From NCBI RefSeq assembly GCF_043290135.1, contig NC_134704.1, forward strand, positions 24,678,501-24,742,500: a stretch of 64,000 nt of DNA, written 5' to 3'. The notes beneath the pieces were generated by a model. The model did no database searches. It saw nothing but the letters and a program-made list of their open reading frames with translations, and was not told where the DNA came from. Made by a program: the position numbers and the translations under genes. Within the stretch, counting starts at the first letter, position 1. The number at the start of each line of letters is the position of its first letter. Shown one piece after another: positions 57,001-62,635 of the stretch. The stretch is from Rhipicephalus microplus. Lineage: Eukaryota > Arthropoda > Arachnida > Ixodida > Ixodidae.

Positions 57001-60000
57001 TATCGTGCCAAGTCACCGCTTGCACTGCGACGCTGAAGTAAAAGCAAGGAATAGCAAGTGATACGATCAAAAGCGCTTGGCACGCCCTCGATGGCCACCA
57101 TATACCACCATACGAAAACTAGAGCAGAAACGAAGATAACGCACTGTAGGGGGATCGTACAGTGCTGCGAAACCGGATGAGCACGCCTGTCAATGGTGAT
57201 GACTGGACGGACAACACTATACTGTTTTGAATGCTTGAAACAGGCGCTCCGCTGTTCGGGTTTCATTTAACGCCGATAGTACATATCATGCACCGGCTCG
57301 TTAACAAACCTTCCTACAGAAAAGGTCTCGCCAAGGAACGCCTGGTGCACCTCCGAGCAAGCTCAACATCGTTCGTATTGGGGATATGGCGGCGATTTCA
57401 AATGAGAGGCATTTTTCACCGAACTTGGGCTACTTTGAGCGTATTTATTTATCTAGCCGCTTACGTTTAGGTGCTTCCGTAGTCACCCCCTTAGCTTGGC
57501 GTGAACCAAAATTATAATGTGAGGGTAAGATGATTTCACAAATATGACGCGCTGGTCAAGACATGAATAACGTCACAACCCCGTCGCGTACGTCATCAAA
57601 CACTTCCCGCCAGACCGTGGCACATACCCACGGGCAAATATGTGCCGCTGGTATGCGGGTATGTGCCACAGGTTATCGACACTTGGTATCTACCAAGGAA
57701 CGACGAGAACACACGCGGGCAATTTTAACACGCGAGCGTTAACAAAAACCCGACATCGGTAGCTTCGACCCGACGAATGCAAAGAATAAATGTCAAGGTT
57801 TCAGCTGGAGTCGAACCCAAGCACTCTGCGTGGCAATGAAGCATTCTACATATACGCCAGGTCTCAGAACAACTTTGCAAATTAGACACTAATATTCATG
57901 AAACGTCAATATTGGTTGCAGGGCTGCCGACCCAATTTCATTACGTATGTACTCCTTTGATACAGCCGTCACGTCGACTTAACGTCAATTGTGGTTAGTT
58001 GCCATGCACTGAAGCTGTTTTATGCAGCAATGTCTGCAGGGCCAGCATCCTTGCGAGCATCAGCTTCTGGGGTTGCTAATACGCATGTTCCAGTTGGAAT
58101 CGTTGCGCAAGTGCAAACAACTGGTTATATAAACATCTGCAACTCTTCAACATGTATGTGCGTGCAATATTTGTACATATATTTAGCGTAATTTCATGAC
58201 GTGTCGCTCAATAAAAAAATTGCAACATGGTCACCTTCCCTCCGCATGCTTCGCATAACGTCGATTCCCCGCTAAGTGGGATCTGCCAATTTCTTTTTTC
58301 TCAGGCGAATTCGGCCACATCCAACTCTGTAATAGGCAAAAACGATAGAGGAGGCGACGAGCCCGCGAAACTGCGCGCGCGTACAATGGCCCACTTTGCT
58401 CACTAAACGATCAAAGCTTATCACTATCTGGCTAACGTGACAGCGAACTTGGCGGTACAGCTAACGTGACAGCGGTGGCTTGAAACAGACGACAGCAGCG
58501 TTTGTACTGTGCCCGGCCACTGCAGAGGTGCTATAGTGGAGCGATGCCTTATGCTGCGCTAATATCGTCCAAAACTCGCGGCTGGCTGATTTCGTTGATA
58601 ACACGTACTGACCATCGCTGTCTGACCACTGGCGCCAAGCGCGAAAAGTATTGGCATCTGAAAAGGCGTCGTTCCGCGATTTCTCCCTATGCAATAGGCT
58701 AAGAACATTCTTCCAAATGTGTGCTTGTTGCCGCTATATAGAGGCGCGTTCATGAGTTACGTCTGCACGGAGCCTATAGAACCATTCAAATAGTGAACAC
58801 CAACATCCTCTATGAGCAGTCACGTACGATTTGTCATCTAATTTGGATTTTCGAGGAAACCGCAACAAGGCCTTCACAGCGGCTCGCGTTGAAAACGGCA
58901 ATTATCAACTGATACACTTCAACACATTTGAAACTGCATGGTGACAGCAGGACAGTTATCTTCCTCCTTATACGCTGCACTTGAATAAAGTAAAGAAATA
59001 ACGCTTCTGGTCGGTTTGCTCGCTTTGAAAGAATCGCTTCGCAAAGTGTATACTGAACAATTCGTTGGCGATTATTGGCGAATATATAGCACGGAAGTAC
59101 AAGAATACGTCAGCGACAAAACAGAAGTACAAAGAATCAGAAAAGTAAACGTCAGCGGACCTAAAACATCGAATATGCACACTGCAGCGGCGAAGCATCC
59201 AAACGCCATCGCACACTATTGAAAAATGCGTGTCGGTGCCGTTCCAACACGGGGAAACGAACGACTGCAGGAATGAATAAAACATACCATTTAAGTTGTG
59301 GGGCAAATGTCGGATCTTCGCAGGCAACCAGTTGACGAGCTTGATACGTAAGCTGCTTCACGTAGGCTAAACTGTGTCCGCAAAGAACTGGGCACTAACA
59401 AGACGACGGTGCAGTAAGGCATCGTCGAATCCACAGTCTCTGAAGGTGGCTCACACGTTCTTGTAAGTTGCAGAAATGTCAACGATGCTGCAATTGACTC
59501 GGGGCCGTAAAACATTCGCGGTGCAGGCACGTTCAGACAGATACACACGTGTCCGTATAGGCGTTACTGCGCTCTGTTTGAGCCACAAATCTCGATGCAC
59601 GAACCACTTCGGAAGTTGGTGTGGTCAAAACGTGCCTAAACTCTGCACGCAGACGATAGTTATCGCGCGAGAACAAAACGACGACACAGAGACAAGAAGG
59701 ACACGAAAGACACGAGCGCTATAACTATCGTCATGCCATACCAACTAGCCCAAGCTGCCACACTTCTGCACGCAGGCTGCGACTGGCGCTTCTCGGGCAG
59801 CCCGAAGCGACGTCTGGTGGCCGCCGGTTGGTGGCTGTTGTGCACCGTCATCTCGTGCGCCTACTGCAGCCTGCTTATCTCGTTCATGAGCCACCCGGGC
59901 ATGGAAGAGGCGCTGGACACGCTGCCCAGGCTGCGCCGGGAGTTGCTGAGAGGCCGCATGTTCGTCGGCACCACGCGCCACACAGAGATGGAGCTCGCAT

Positions 60001-60005
60001 TCACC
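27383..60005 (+). CDS. Ionotropic-receptor-type glutamate receptor (IR/iGluR), nine exons, 3' end missing
   Basis: The nine exons are 27383-27440, 33881-34071, 34983-35120, 37549-37719, 46379-46485, 50049-50136, 52864-53022, 54389-54542 and 59776-60005. All eight junctions agree in phase (432 residues). Order: signal peptide (1-15), a short N-terminal domain (to about 180), ligand-binding lobe S1 (about 180-303), M1 (306-324), pore and M3 (about 340-390), and the start of S2. Motifs seen: YEGVDFSLISNLARVFNM, WTGIAGMVS, EVDLAVSASF, the THYYY region preceded by an Arg at the position that binds the amino-acid carboxylate in true glutamate receptors, and the M3 remnant SCAYCSLLISFM in place of SYTANLAAF. 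The family forms ligand-gated cation channels; arthropod IRs serve taste, smell and humidity sensing. The short N-terminal domain and degenerate M3 favour an IR over a synaptic receptor. The remaining S2 lobe and final helix are not visible. The joining of the two most 5' exons is inference from phase. Confidence 0.85.
27711..27770 (+). mobile_element. SINE tail relic
   Basis: GGAGCCCTTCAATGCCATGC, then GCCTCAATCATGTTGCGGTT and TTGTTACTTAAA follow the last 60 bp of the SINE. Confidence 0.45.
28083..28334 (-). pseudogene. Possible BEL/Pao retroelement gag (DUF1759-like) fragment
   Basis: An 83-codon - strand frame carries LLVDVEHHVRSLQ followed by VLRSLPS, which resembles the 'L-Y-D-E-x-x-x-H-V-R-S-L ... 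L-x-x-x-L-P' pattern of DUF1759 gag proteins. Only about 60 residues can be compared and no protease or polymerase region follows, so this is a weak call. Confidence 0.3.
28541..28590 (-). mobile_element. Tail fragment of the tRNA-Thr-like SINE family
   Basis: The - strand reads AACATCCCCTATACTTCCCT then CGGCATCATTGTCTG, the same as the tail at 29038-29075 of the copy downstream. Confidence 0.55.
28908..29110 (+). mobile_element. tRNA-Thr-like SINE, near full length
   Basis: The head reads TTGCCGTAGCTCAGTGGTAG, AGCATCGGACTCGTTATTCG, AAGGTGGTGCACGTTCAGTG, so the A-box is intact, the anticodon stem pairs, and the loop CTCGTTA would give anticodon CGT (Thr). The B-box GCACGTTCAGTGCC is mutated. 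The head is followed by GACGAGTTATCTTTTCGTCC and CATCCCCTATACCTTCCTTG, a SINE tail, so it is not a working tRNA gene. Confidence 0.65.
31671..31905. repeat. (GAAA)n microsatellite in two blocks
   Basis: Pure GAAA at 31671-31704 and 31791-31905, with AG-rich degenerate sequence between. Confidence 0.97.
32930..33000 (-). repeat. Partial copy of the 'GGGTAGCAAACCGGA' repeat
   Basis: CCGCTTTGCTGCCCTACACT, AGGGAACGGG and the following AAAGAAAGAATGAGAG match the middle of 2843-2990. Confidence 0.5.
33033..33072. repeat. (TA)n dinucleotide repeat
   Basis: About 20 TA units lie directly before a SINE head. Confidence 0.95.
33073..33315 (+). mobile_element. tRNA-derived SINE (Ruka-like), full length
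   Basis: CCGCCGCGGTGTTCTAGGGT, GGTCGTCGGATTGAATCCCG (B-box), GGTGCACGTTAAAGAACCCC and GGGACGTTAAACCGCACATA. An 8-bp insertion (GCATGCAG) lies after AACCCCAT. It inserted at or expanded beside the TA repeat. Confidence 0.92.
33500..33680. repeat. GAGTGAGT-type dispersed repeat, opposite orientation to 17560-17770
   Basis: CAGTCAGACTCAAGCGCACT, CCTCAAGCGGACTCCG, CCGCACTCACGCGAAC and GAGCTTGAGTGAGACG are degenerate repeats of CACTCA/GACTCA. Confidence 0.5.
33881..34071 (+). CDS. Receptor exon 2 (N-terminal domain)
   Basis: The acceptor CTTCATTTCAG ends at 33880 and the donor GTATGC starts at 34072. After two bases finishing Asp, the frame reads DECTPKISRALHGAGVSVLS and continues open for 63 codons to SPQMIQ. 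The first ATG at 33881 is in a different frame that stops quickly, so it is not the start. The domain has no motif of its own; it belongs to the receptor by phase and position. Confidence 0.65.
34072..34982 (+). other. Receptor intron 2
   Basis: 0.9 kb of mostly AT-rich sequence with no repeat recognised. Confidence 0.5.
34983..35120 (+). CDS. Receptor exon 3 (N-terminal domain)
   Basis: The acceptor (T)n...CAACAG ends at 34982 and the donor GTAAGC starts at 35121. It has 46 codons in phase 0: LHKAVSSSVLYRFFRFIVFL then PAASQPSENSLGSCRLLAIT. Hydrophobic/aromatic clusters are consistent with a folded extracellular domain. The support is open frame, splice sites and phase. Confidence 0.6.
35145..35340 (+). 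mobile_element. tRNA-derived SINE, strongly diverged
   Basis: TAGGCTGCTAATCCGAAGGT, CATTTCAACGGAGGCGGAAT, AAGTGCACGGTAAACCTCAG and CATATAGCCTGATAATCATA follow the family order from head to tail. Confidence 0.6.
36661..36755 (+). repeat. 'GGGTAGCAAACCGGA' dispersed repeat, + copy
   Basis: CCCCTTCCCCAGCACAGGGTAG, then GGCTAACCTGCCTGTCCTT match the - strand copies elsewhere. Confidence 0.55.
37549..37719 (+). CDS. Receptor exon 4 (end of N-terminal domain, start of S1)
   Basis: The acceptor CGTTTCAG ends at 37548 and the donor GTAAGT starts at 37720. The 57 codons in phase 0 include FNVKRTDLLSENCTKLNTYA and end NYRRKQLLVGYVE. The C-x-x-L-N-T-Y-x-x-W pattern and the R-x-L-x-V-G strand just before the ligand-binding core are typical of arthropod IRs. 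Confidence 0.85.
38240..38285 (-). repeat. Palindrome-bearing dispersed repeat, copy 3
   Basis: The - strand reads AAAAAGTTGTTTACAATTTA, then GAATACTTAGTACTCTACTA and TGGAGAGCAAAAAGCGG. Confidence 0.65.
39051..39537 (-). mobile_element. Insertion in duplication unit A
   Basis: Unit B reads straight through TGATTGAGAAGGAGCG, while unit A has GATTGACAA, then about 490 bp, then AATTGAGAAAGAACGC. The first 235 bp match 12113-12345. The - strand orientation is inferred from AATAAA-like ends. ATTGACAA and ATTGAGAA may be the target-site duplication. Confidence 0.65.
40234..40800 (+). mobile_element. RTE-type LINE 3' end, 5'-truncated, in duplication unit B
   Basis: It encodes the C-terminal end of an endonuclease/reverse-transcriptase polyprotein: frame 40241-40777 with LPVLSYGAETWRLTKRDQLK, RAMERKMAGVTLRD, WAGHVARRQDNRW and a final INWQQQEHYRVNWRNMGETF. 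These are conserved after the polymerase domain in RTE-clade elements. The end is a (GAT)n tail (GAAGATGATGATGATG), usual for RTE. Flanks AAGCCACCGGT (40223-40233) and AAGCCTTCGGT (40801-40811) are a probable target-site duplication. The frame is intact, so it is young, but all catalytic domains are missing. Confidence 0.88.
40241..40777 (+). pseudogene. RTE LINE polyprotein C-terminus (178 codons)
   Basis: The open frame lacks the endonuclease and the polymerase palm. What remains is the region downstream of the YADD box, with the A-E-T-W and W-x-G-H-x-A-R-R motifs. The ATG at 40241 may be chance, since the real start lay in the deleted part. It ends TAG and is followed 13 bp later by the tail repeat. 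Confidence 0.85.
41255..41425 (-). mobile_element. tRNA-derived repeat family 2, copy
   Basis: GATAGCGTTAAAGAGCTCGT, CAGAAATTCCGCCGTCAGCG and, at its right, CGAACCCGGGCGTTTCGCGT with GGCAATC, whose - strand carries GGGTTCGATGC (B-box). The LINE that follows starts inside or at the edge of this copy. Confidence 0.65.
41569..42279 (-). pseudogene. LINE C-terminal zinc-binding region (zf-RVT-like)
   Basis: FFKLHSGTLPVNKTWLQDRG followed by CHLCSKPETIEHVFIDC is a zf-RVT-type C-x2-C...H...C knuckle. A stop near 41857 separates it from a last frame to 41569. Confidence 0.8.
42770..43724 (-). pseudogene. LINE reverse-transcriptase region with mutated YADD box
   Basis: ELPITERENEKAIDKLSNGT and SPGFDDLSAAVYKKF (fingers) are followed by a frameshifted stretch, then LQIDLKKAFDSVPHDLLFSL (first catalytic Asp kept), HWQGCPLSPLHFSILIEPF and LLAYADNIAVF. 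The second Asp of YADD is Asn, which should abolish catalysis. Confidence 0.87.
43926..44932 (-). pseudogene. LINE endonuclease region, frameshifted
   Basis: ATG at 44932 starts MMAAIRLATLNVRGISAKRR, with DIVAVQETK carrying the catalytic Glu. The frame breaks near 44543 and resumes at 44429 with LDRVYVSSEI and TDHCLVSFSVG, the last carrying the conserved Asp-His pair. The helical linker to the polymerase follows. Confidence 0.85.
45395..45512. repeat. (GC)n and GTGCGTGCGC-type simple repeat
   Basis: Alternating purine-pyrimidine sequence: GCGCGCGCGCGC then irregular GTGCGT/GCGCGT units. Confidence 0.9.
46379..46485 (+). CDS. Receptor exon 5 (ligand-binding lobe S1, first part)
   Basis: The acceptor TTCTTTTGCAG ends at 46378 and the donor GTGACC starts at 46486. 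YSPFSVSRRPNLNGTVVYEG then VDFSLISNLARVFNM plus two bases. Y/P-P-F near the start, Y-E-G-x-x-x-x-L-x-x-x-L-A are the S1 signature of ionotropic receptors. Confidence 0.9.
46705..46830 (-). mobile_element. SINE tail relic
   Basis: GTAGGTCCTGAAATCGCGAT, ATGAATAAGAGGTATGCCGT, AGTAGAAGGCACCGGAAGTT and GTGTTCTTTAACTTGCACAG follow the reversed SINE tail. Confidence 0.6.
47139..47475 (+). mobile_element. SINE with its centre replaced by foreign sequence
   Basis: The head (GGTGGTCTAACTGCTAAGGT to GGTCGCGGGATG, 47150-47200) and tail (ATGGGTGCACGTTAAAGAAC to CATATATCAATCAATCA, 47365-47475) are well kept. Between them lie about 160 bp of unrelated AT-rich sequence starting with two copies of GAACTTTGGTAAC. 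Confidence 0.75.
48440..49840. mobile_element. Candidate element bounded by inverted palindrome-family copies
   Basis: 48440-48508 (+) and 49772-49840 (-) align over about 68 bp, both containing CGATTTAGAGTACTTG(G/A)TAC, CTACTATGGGAGA and, further in, GCCGTCC. A second direct copy sits at 48531-48590. The 1.4-kb interval has no recognisable protein. It could be one non-autonomous transposon or three chance insertions. Confidence 0.45.
50049..50136 (+). CDS. Receptor exon 6 (S1, WTGIAGMVS motif), 88 bp
   Basis: The acceptor TGAATGCAG ends at 50048 and the donor GTTCGT starts at 50137. One base finishes Ser, then LVPVQDQEATWGAKRHGRWT and GIAGMVSRR follow. The W-G-x-x-x-x-G-x-W-x-G-x-x-x-M-V pattern is exactly what IR S1 lobes carry between exon 5 (ending NLARVFNM) and EVDLAV of exon 7, and the phase (2 in, 0 out) fits both neighbours. 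A donor after 50124 is possible but gives a shorter loop. Confidence 0.8.
51229..51475 (-). mobile_element. tRNA-derived SINE (Ruka-like), full length with 15-bp target-site duplication
   Basis: The - strand runs GCCCCACCGCGGTGGTCTAG, B-box CACGGGTTCAAATCCCGG, GTGCACGTTAAAAAACCCC, and ends CCCACATATCAATCAATCAA. It is flanked by perfect TCGTCGGTGTTTCTT repeats at 51214-51228 and 51476-51490. This is among the best preserved copies in the window. Confidence 0.96.
52278..52411 (-). mobile_element. 5'-truncated SINE with 12-bp target-site duplication (one mismatch)
   Basis: GATTGACATGTGGGGTTAAC to CACCTGGGGTTCTTTAACGT and GAGCACACGGGCCT. Flanks are TCTGTACATCAT (52266-52277) and TCTGTACACCAT (52412-52423). 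Confidence 0.88.
52864..53022 (+). CDS. Receptor exon 7 (S1, EVDLAV and ligand-binding Arg)
   Basis: The acceptor CACTGCGCAG ends at 52863 and the donor GTGCGA starts at 53023. EVDLAVSASFQTPHREGVLD is followed by YTHYYYIQVVKFIVRAPAEK and a hydrophobic run to FAVE before M1. In iGluRs the Arg after the T/S-x-x-R-x-x-x-x-D-F/Y-T stretch binds the ligand carboxylate, and it is present here. Phase 0 in and out. Confidence 0.93.
53023..54388 (+). other. Receptor intron 7
   Basis: More than half is a decayed RNase H-bearing LINE tail (53530-54265). The rest shows nothing. Confidence 0.7.
53530..54265 (+). pseudogene. RNase H-type non-LTR retrotransposon 3' end, decayed
   Basis: EQAAIALAIVDNVEVIFSDS, SAIRSFANGRISPQALRILQ and HTFIWFPAHVG are an RNase H domain of I/Jockey-group LINEs, with the catalytic Glu and Asp still present. 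After frameshifts come YNEITKRFYLSRRVFLSPSP and LTSRLLQNEESYSNPHVLHA, the linker before the terminal zinc knuckle, of which C-D-Q-C remains near 54015. The last blocks (SSLADQIWVVQQAGDAAF) end near 54200. The upstream polymerase is absent. Confidence 0.85.
54389..54542 (+). CDS. Receptor exon 8 (M1 helix and start of pore loop)
   Basis: The acceptor TTCATGCAG ends at 54388 and the donor GTATAC starts at 54543. VWLGVLVAYLVSLALLLMLM is the first membrane helix; HFERRNDRTGKLSFLP is the cytoplasmic loop; ALSLYLGVIWQ begins the re-entrant pore. Length and order match iGluR topology. Ends in phase 1. Confidence 0.94.
54885..55010 (-). repeat. 'GGGTAGCAAACCGGA' dispersed repeat, diverged
   Basis: (GA)n, AAAGACGGGGAGATTAACCA, GCTAGCCTGTATACTTGGGA keep the block order of 2843-2990. 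Confidence 0.5.
55583..56046 (-). other. Unrecognised 135-codon frame ending in a retroelement-like tail
   Basis: A - strand frame 56046-55639 is uninterrupted. It is basic (many Arg) with the segment FFVLPLARRGNRRKRGEHKR and no domain I recognise. The stop is followed by CTGCACGCCAGATGTATAAA, TAAATGTGATTT and (CT)n, which looks like the 3' end of a retrotransposed sequence. Probably part of a transposable element. Confidence 0.35.
56236..56480 (+). pseudogene. DUF6570-like fragment (Helitron/PIF1-helicase-associated)
   Basis: In one + frame: MNGYRCSPKPPYLPALNPIE, ERLIASRPPFMSVRHLTHG, GQYGIKGQVVNVPTHVAKIA and CRPRNAPDNAAFDV. The series L-x-x-x-I-x-x-R-L-I-x-x-R-x-P-F-M, G-Q-Y-G-x-x-G-x-x-V-N-V-P and L/R-P-R-N is how DUF6570 proteins read in tick Helitron-type elements. 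No replication initiator or helicase domain is present. Confidence 0.75.
56528..57225 (-). mobile_element. Tc1/mariner-type remnant with long inverted ends
   Basis: 56530-56645 (+) and 57100-57220 (-) align at roughly 65-70% (shared blocks CCAGTCAT, GACAGGC, CATCCGGT, GCAGCACTGT, CCCTA(T/C)AGTGC, GTATGGT). Between them the - strand encodes a transposase-like helix-turn-helix. About 0.7 kb remains, so the catalytic DDE domain is lost. Confidence 0.6.
56682..56870 (-). pseudogene. Tc1/mariner transposase N-terminal helix-turn-helix fragment
   Basis: MPSVSSEERAQIVSLYRHEV, KQRKIASVTNQPLSTINRIN, QEFHDDGVRGDKPR. The pattern 'S-x-E-x-R-x-x-I-V-x-L ... K-x-x-x-I-A-x-x-x-x-x-x-x-S-T-V/I-x-R-I' is the paired-like DNA-binding domain of Tc1 transposases. 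The frame stops after 62 codons and no DDE motifs follow. Confidence 0.75.
57690..57880 (-). mobile_element. tRNA-derived repeat, diverged copy
   Basis: The - strand reads GAGACCTGGCGTATATGTAG (A-box region), GCTTGGGTTCGACTCCAGCT (B-box), then GACATTTATTCTTTGCATTC and CGTGTGTTCTCGTCGTTCC. Confidence 0.65.
58224..58310 (+). repeat. Dispersed repeat copy (pair with 178-246)
   Basis: GTCACCTTCCCTCCGCATGC, TTCGCATAACGTCGATTCCC and GTGGGATCTGCCAATTTC match the copy at the window start. Confidence 0.5.
59652..59775. repeat. Hairpin-bearing repeat ending at a receptor splice acceptor
   Basis: GACGATAGTTAT at 59652-59663 is the exact reverse complement of ATAACTATCGTC at 59721-59732. The loop carries GACACAGAGACAAGAAGGAC and ACGAAAGACACGAGCGC. 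The sequence continues CATGCCATACCAACTAGCCC, AAGCTGCCACACTTCTG and the acceptor GCACGCAG at 59768-59775. I recall this sequence as a common tick repeat, which is memory and not something shown by a second copy in this window. Confidence 0.6.
59776..60005 (+). CDS. Receptor exon 9 (pore, M3 and start of S2)
   Basis: The acceptor ends at 59775 and the donor GTGAGT starts at 60006. After two bases finishing Gly: CDWRFSGSPKRRLVAAGWWL, then LCTVISCAYCSLLISFM (M3), then HPGMEEALDTLPRLRRELLR. R-x-x-x-x-x-W-W-L/F and Y-x-x-x-L-I-S-x-M before E-x-x-L/I-D-T-L-x-x-L are the IR M3 and post-M3 signatures. The canonical SYTANLAAF is strongly changed. Ends in phase 0 after ELAFT. Confidence 0.95.
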
Positions 60006-60234
60006 GTGAGTTGCAATCCTGGCGACTGGCACGGCGCATGCGCATTTTAGCGCGACATCGCTGTGACGCTGGCTCGACAACTTCCGGGTGGATAAGATCC
60101 GAAAGGCGCAAAGCAAAGCGCCCAACGTCTGAAACATGCGTCACGTCTAATGAAAAGTAATGCACAAGCATGTGTGTTTATTGAAAGAGCAAGTGATATC
60201 ATCAAAGTGGTTACGTTGCCTCATCCCCTCCCCC

Positions 60235-60383
60235 ACAATGAAAAAAAAGTCACAGCATATCCACGGAGTGAATGATGATGAGTGCATGGGGCGAAGCTTC
60301 GGAGGGTTTTGTCGGTGAACCGTGAATCGTCCGTGCGCTGGCCGCCTCCGTTCCAACCTCCTGTCCGTTGGTCTGTCCATCCA

Positions 60384-60441
<58 letters not shown>

Positions 60442-60605
60442 CTTCCTTCTGTCCTCTGTCTGTCTGTCTGTCTGTCTGTCGTTCATTTAGTGAACACTCT
60501 AAGTACCACCATCTCGCATTTTTTCATCATATATTCATCATATACAAGAACCGCCTTCTAGTGGACATTCCAAGAACTAAACGAGAGGTTGCTACCTCCT
60601 ACATA
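60235..60605. mobile_element. Hairpin and minisatellite repeat element, copy 2
   Basis: AAAAAAAAGTCACAGCATATCC, ACGGAGTGAATGATGATGAG, GGGGCGAAGC, then (CTGT)n, AACACTCTAAGTACCACCAT, CATTTTTTCATCATATATTC and GTGGACATTCCAAGAACTAA follow the order of 19300-19640. Here the second hairpin arm is absent. Confidence 0.75.
60385..60481. repeat. (CTGT)n microsatellite in two blocks
   Basis: About 14 CTGT units, CCTTCCTTCTGTCC, then about seven more. Confidence 0.97.
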
Positions 60606-62561
60606 CATCGAGGACACATGAACCACCACTTTAAAATCAACTACGGTGATTTTTCGAGGTCAGTGGATCTCAATGAAATTCACTGGGTAGGTTCATTTGC
60701 ACGTTTGCGCCATTCATGCGAAATTTCAGGCTTGAAAGTTTCGCAGATTTTTTTCAAATGAATTTCATAGCTTGCGTTGAAACGCTCACTTCGCTTGCCA
60801 GATTTAGTGGCAACATTGTGTGTGTGACGTTGGGTTTTGCCTGGCGGAAGTGACCAGCTGATGTGCCACTGCAGCGTCTGCTAAGGGTTGTGTGGGTTCG
60901 GCCGGCGCTTCCTTGGTTGAGCATGCGATTTCCTTTTCCGTGTTGGTGGGCGTGCGATAGGTGCCAAGTGGTGTTGCGTTGTGAGCCACACACGATTCGT
61001 CATATATTCACCACAACAGCGCTAGCGCTTCAGCCGATCGCTGCGGACGGCATGGACAAGTAGTGCCATCTGGCTGGCATAATGGGCAATCAGGCAGGTT
61101 CCGCAGTGTCAGTCAATTCTTTACGTCACACGTAGAAACGCACCCGTTTAGGTTTGGGTTTTGCTATTGCGTTTTTTTTTGGTTATTAAAATTGTATATG
61201 AATTTTTTGAGCATTTCAATTATCGGCCGCGTGAGAAGGCTGTCTAAGGAACATAAAAGCACCATTATCCTGAAATGGCGAAAAAATCACCGTAGTTGGT
61301 CTATTCAAGGAGCTTCGCCCCTAAAATGCGCTGTGGAAAAGCAAAGGCATGTCGACCCGCCGGCTGTCGTCTTAACAGATTTGGAGCTGTCTCGCTCACT
61401 TACACAATTAACAGGCAGAAGCCATAGGGAACATCCCTGATTCATTGTTTCACCTTAAAATAGCTTTTCTGATGTGTATTCCATTGAGAGGTTGGATCTT
61501 GTTCTTGTCTAAACCACGTACAGCACTGATGTATGTTGTGGCAGGAAAACTGAAAAATAAATAGCTTAAGAATCAGGGAACCGGAACTCTGGGACACTCA
61601 GCCACGTTGGCTGTGCTGCTGTTTGGCATAGAGACTCTTGAGAATTACGTCAAACGCAAGCAGAATTGGGTTGAATGGTAGGGATCCGGTTCCTATTCTT
61701 TAAAACGTGGATCAATTTACACTGTTTCGTTTACTGCCAACAAAAGTGGTTGCAGCGGTTCAGAGAAGAGTATATATTCAAGTTCCCTCGCTGTCTACAG
61801 CACTACACTTGTCAGAGGAAGTGACCTTGCGTTGTTGTGACAAGATGGCAGACGCAGTGCATCGGAAATAGATGAACATTTTATAAGTGGCGAAATGAAA
61901 GTGCGCCAGCTAACCCATACGCCAGCACCCGAAGAATGTCTTGGGTCCTGCGTGTGCGAACTTTGGGTGCGCAGCTATCTTGGGTTCCCATCTCTCTCCT
62001 AACTTCCATGTGTGACTTTAATTCTCTACGGTGAGGTTTGTTGCGTTTTGTGATGGTGGAGTTGGCCGCACATCCCCGTTGTGATGCGCTGGGGTGAAGA
62101 GCAGTGAAATATGCATGGTTTGCATATTTCAGTACAGGGGCGGATGCGGTATTTTTCCGAAGGGGTGTCGAAATGTGGCATCCAACCCACCCCCACCCCC
62201 CATTATCGGGACCATATATATGGGAGGACCCAAAGGGTACATCTCCTGGGAGTGTACACATGGGGGCGTACGCATGAGGAAAGGGCGTTATTAAAGCGAT
62301 ACAATATACAATAGGAGGAGAGAGACAAGAATACAAAGAAAAAATAGTAGTCGTAGCAATAGTAGTAGTAGTAGTTGCAGATTATATTCAATAATGATGT
62401 GATGAAGTTTATTGAACCAGACAAGCCGCAACGAGGTCACAACAGAAAAGGACCTTAAGGCAGGCTGGCAAAGGTGGCAGAGCTTCTCGCGCAATCTCGC
62501 GCATATGAACACATTGGTTCATATGCTCCACTACAATAATAATAATATTATTAATAATAAC

Positions 62562-62620
<59 letters not shown>

Positions 62621-62635
62621 CAGCAGCAGCAGCAG
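62562..62635. repeat. (TAG)n trinucleotide array ending in (CAG)n
   Basis: About 19 GTA/TAG units then five AGC units; preceded by an AAT-rich stretch. Confidence 0.97.

Larger units (their letters stand above)
54543..59775 (+). other. Receptor intron 8 (5.2 kb)
   Basis: Contains a purine-rich repeat (54885-55010), a retroelement-like 3' end with an unrecognised frame (55583-56046), a DUF6570-like fragment (56236-56480), an inverted-repeat-bounded Tc1/mariner remnant (56528-57225), a hairpin (57617-57669), a tRNA-derived repeat (57690-57880), a dispersed repeat (58224-58310) and a hairpin repeat ending at the next exon (59652-59775). The stretch 58400-59640 shows nothing recognisable. Confidence 0.7.
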
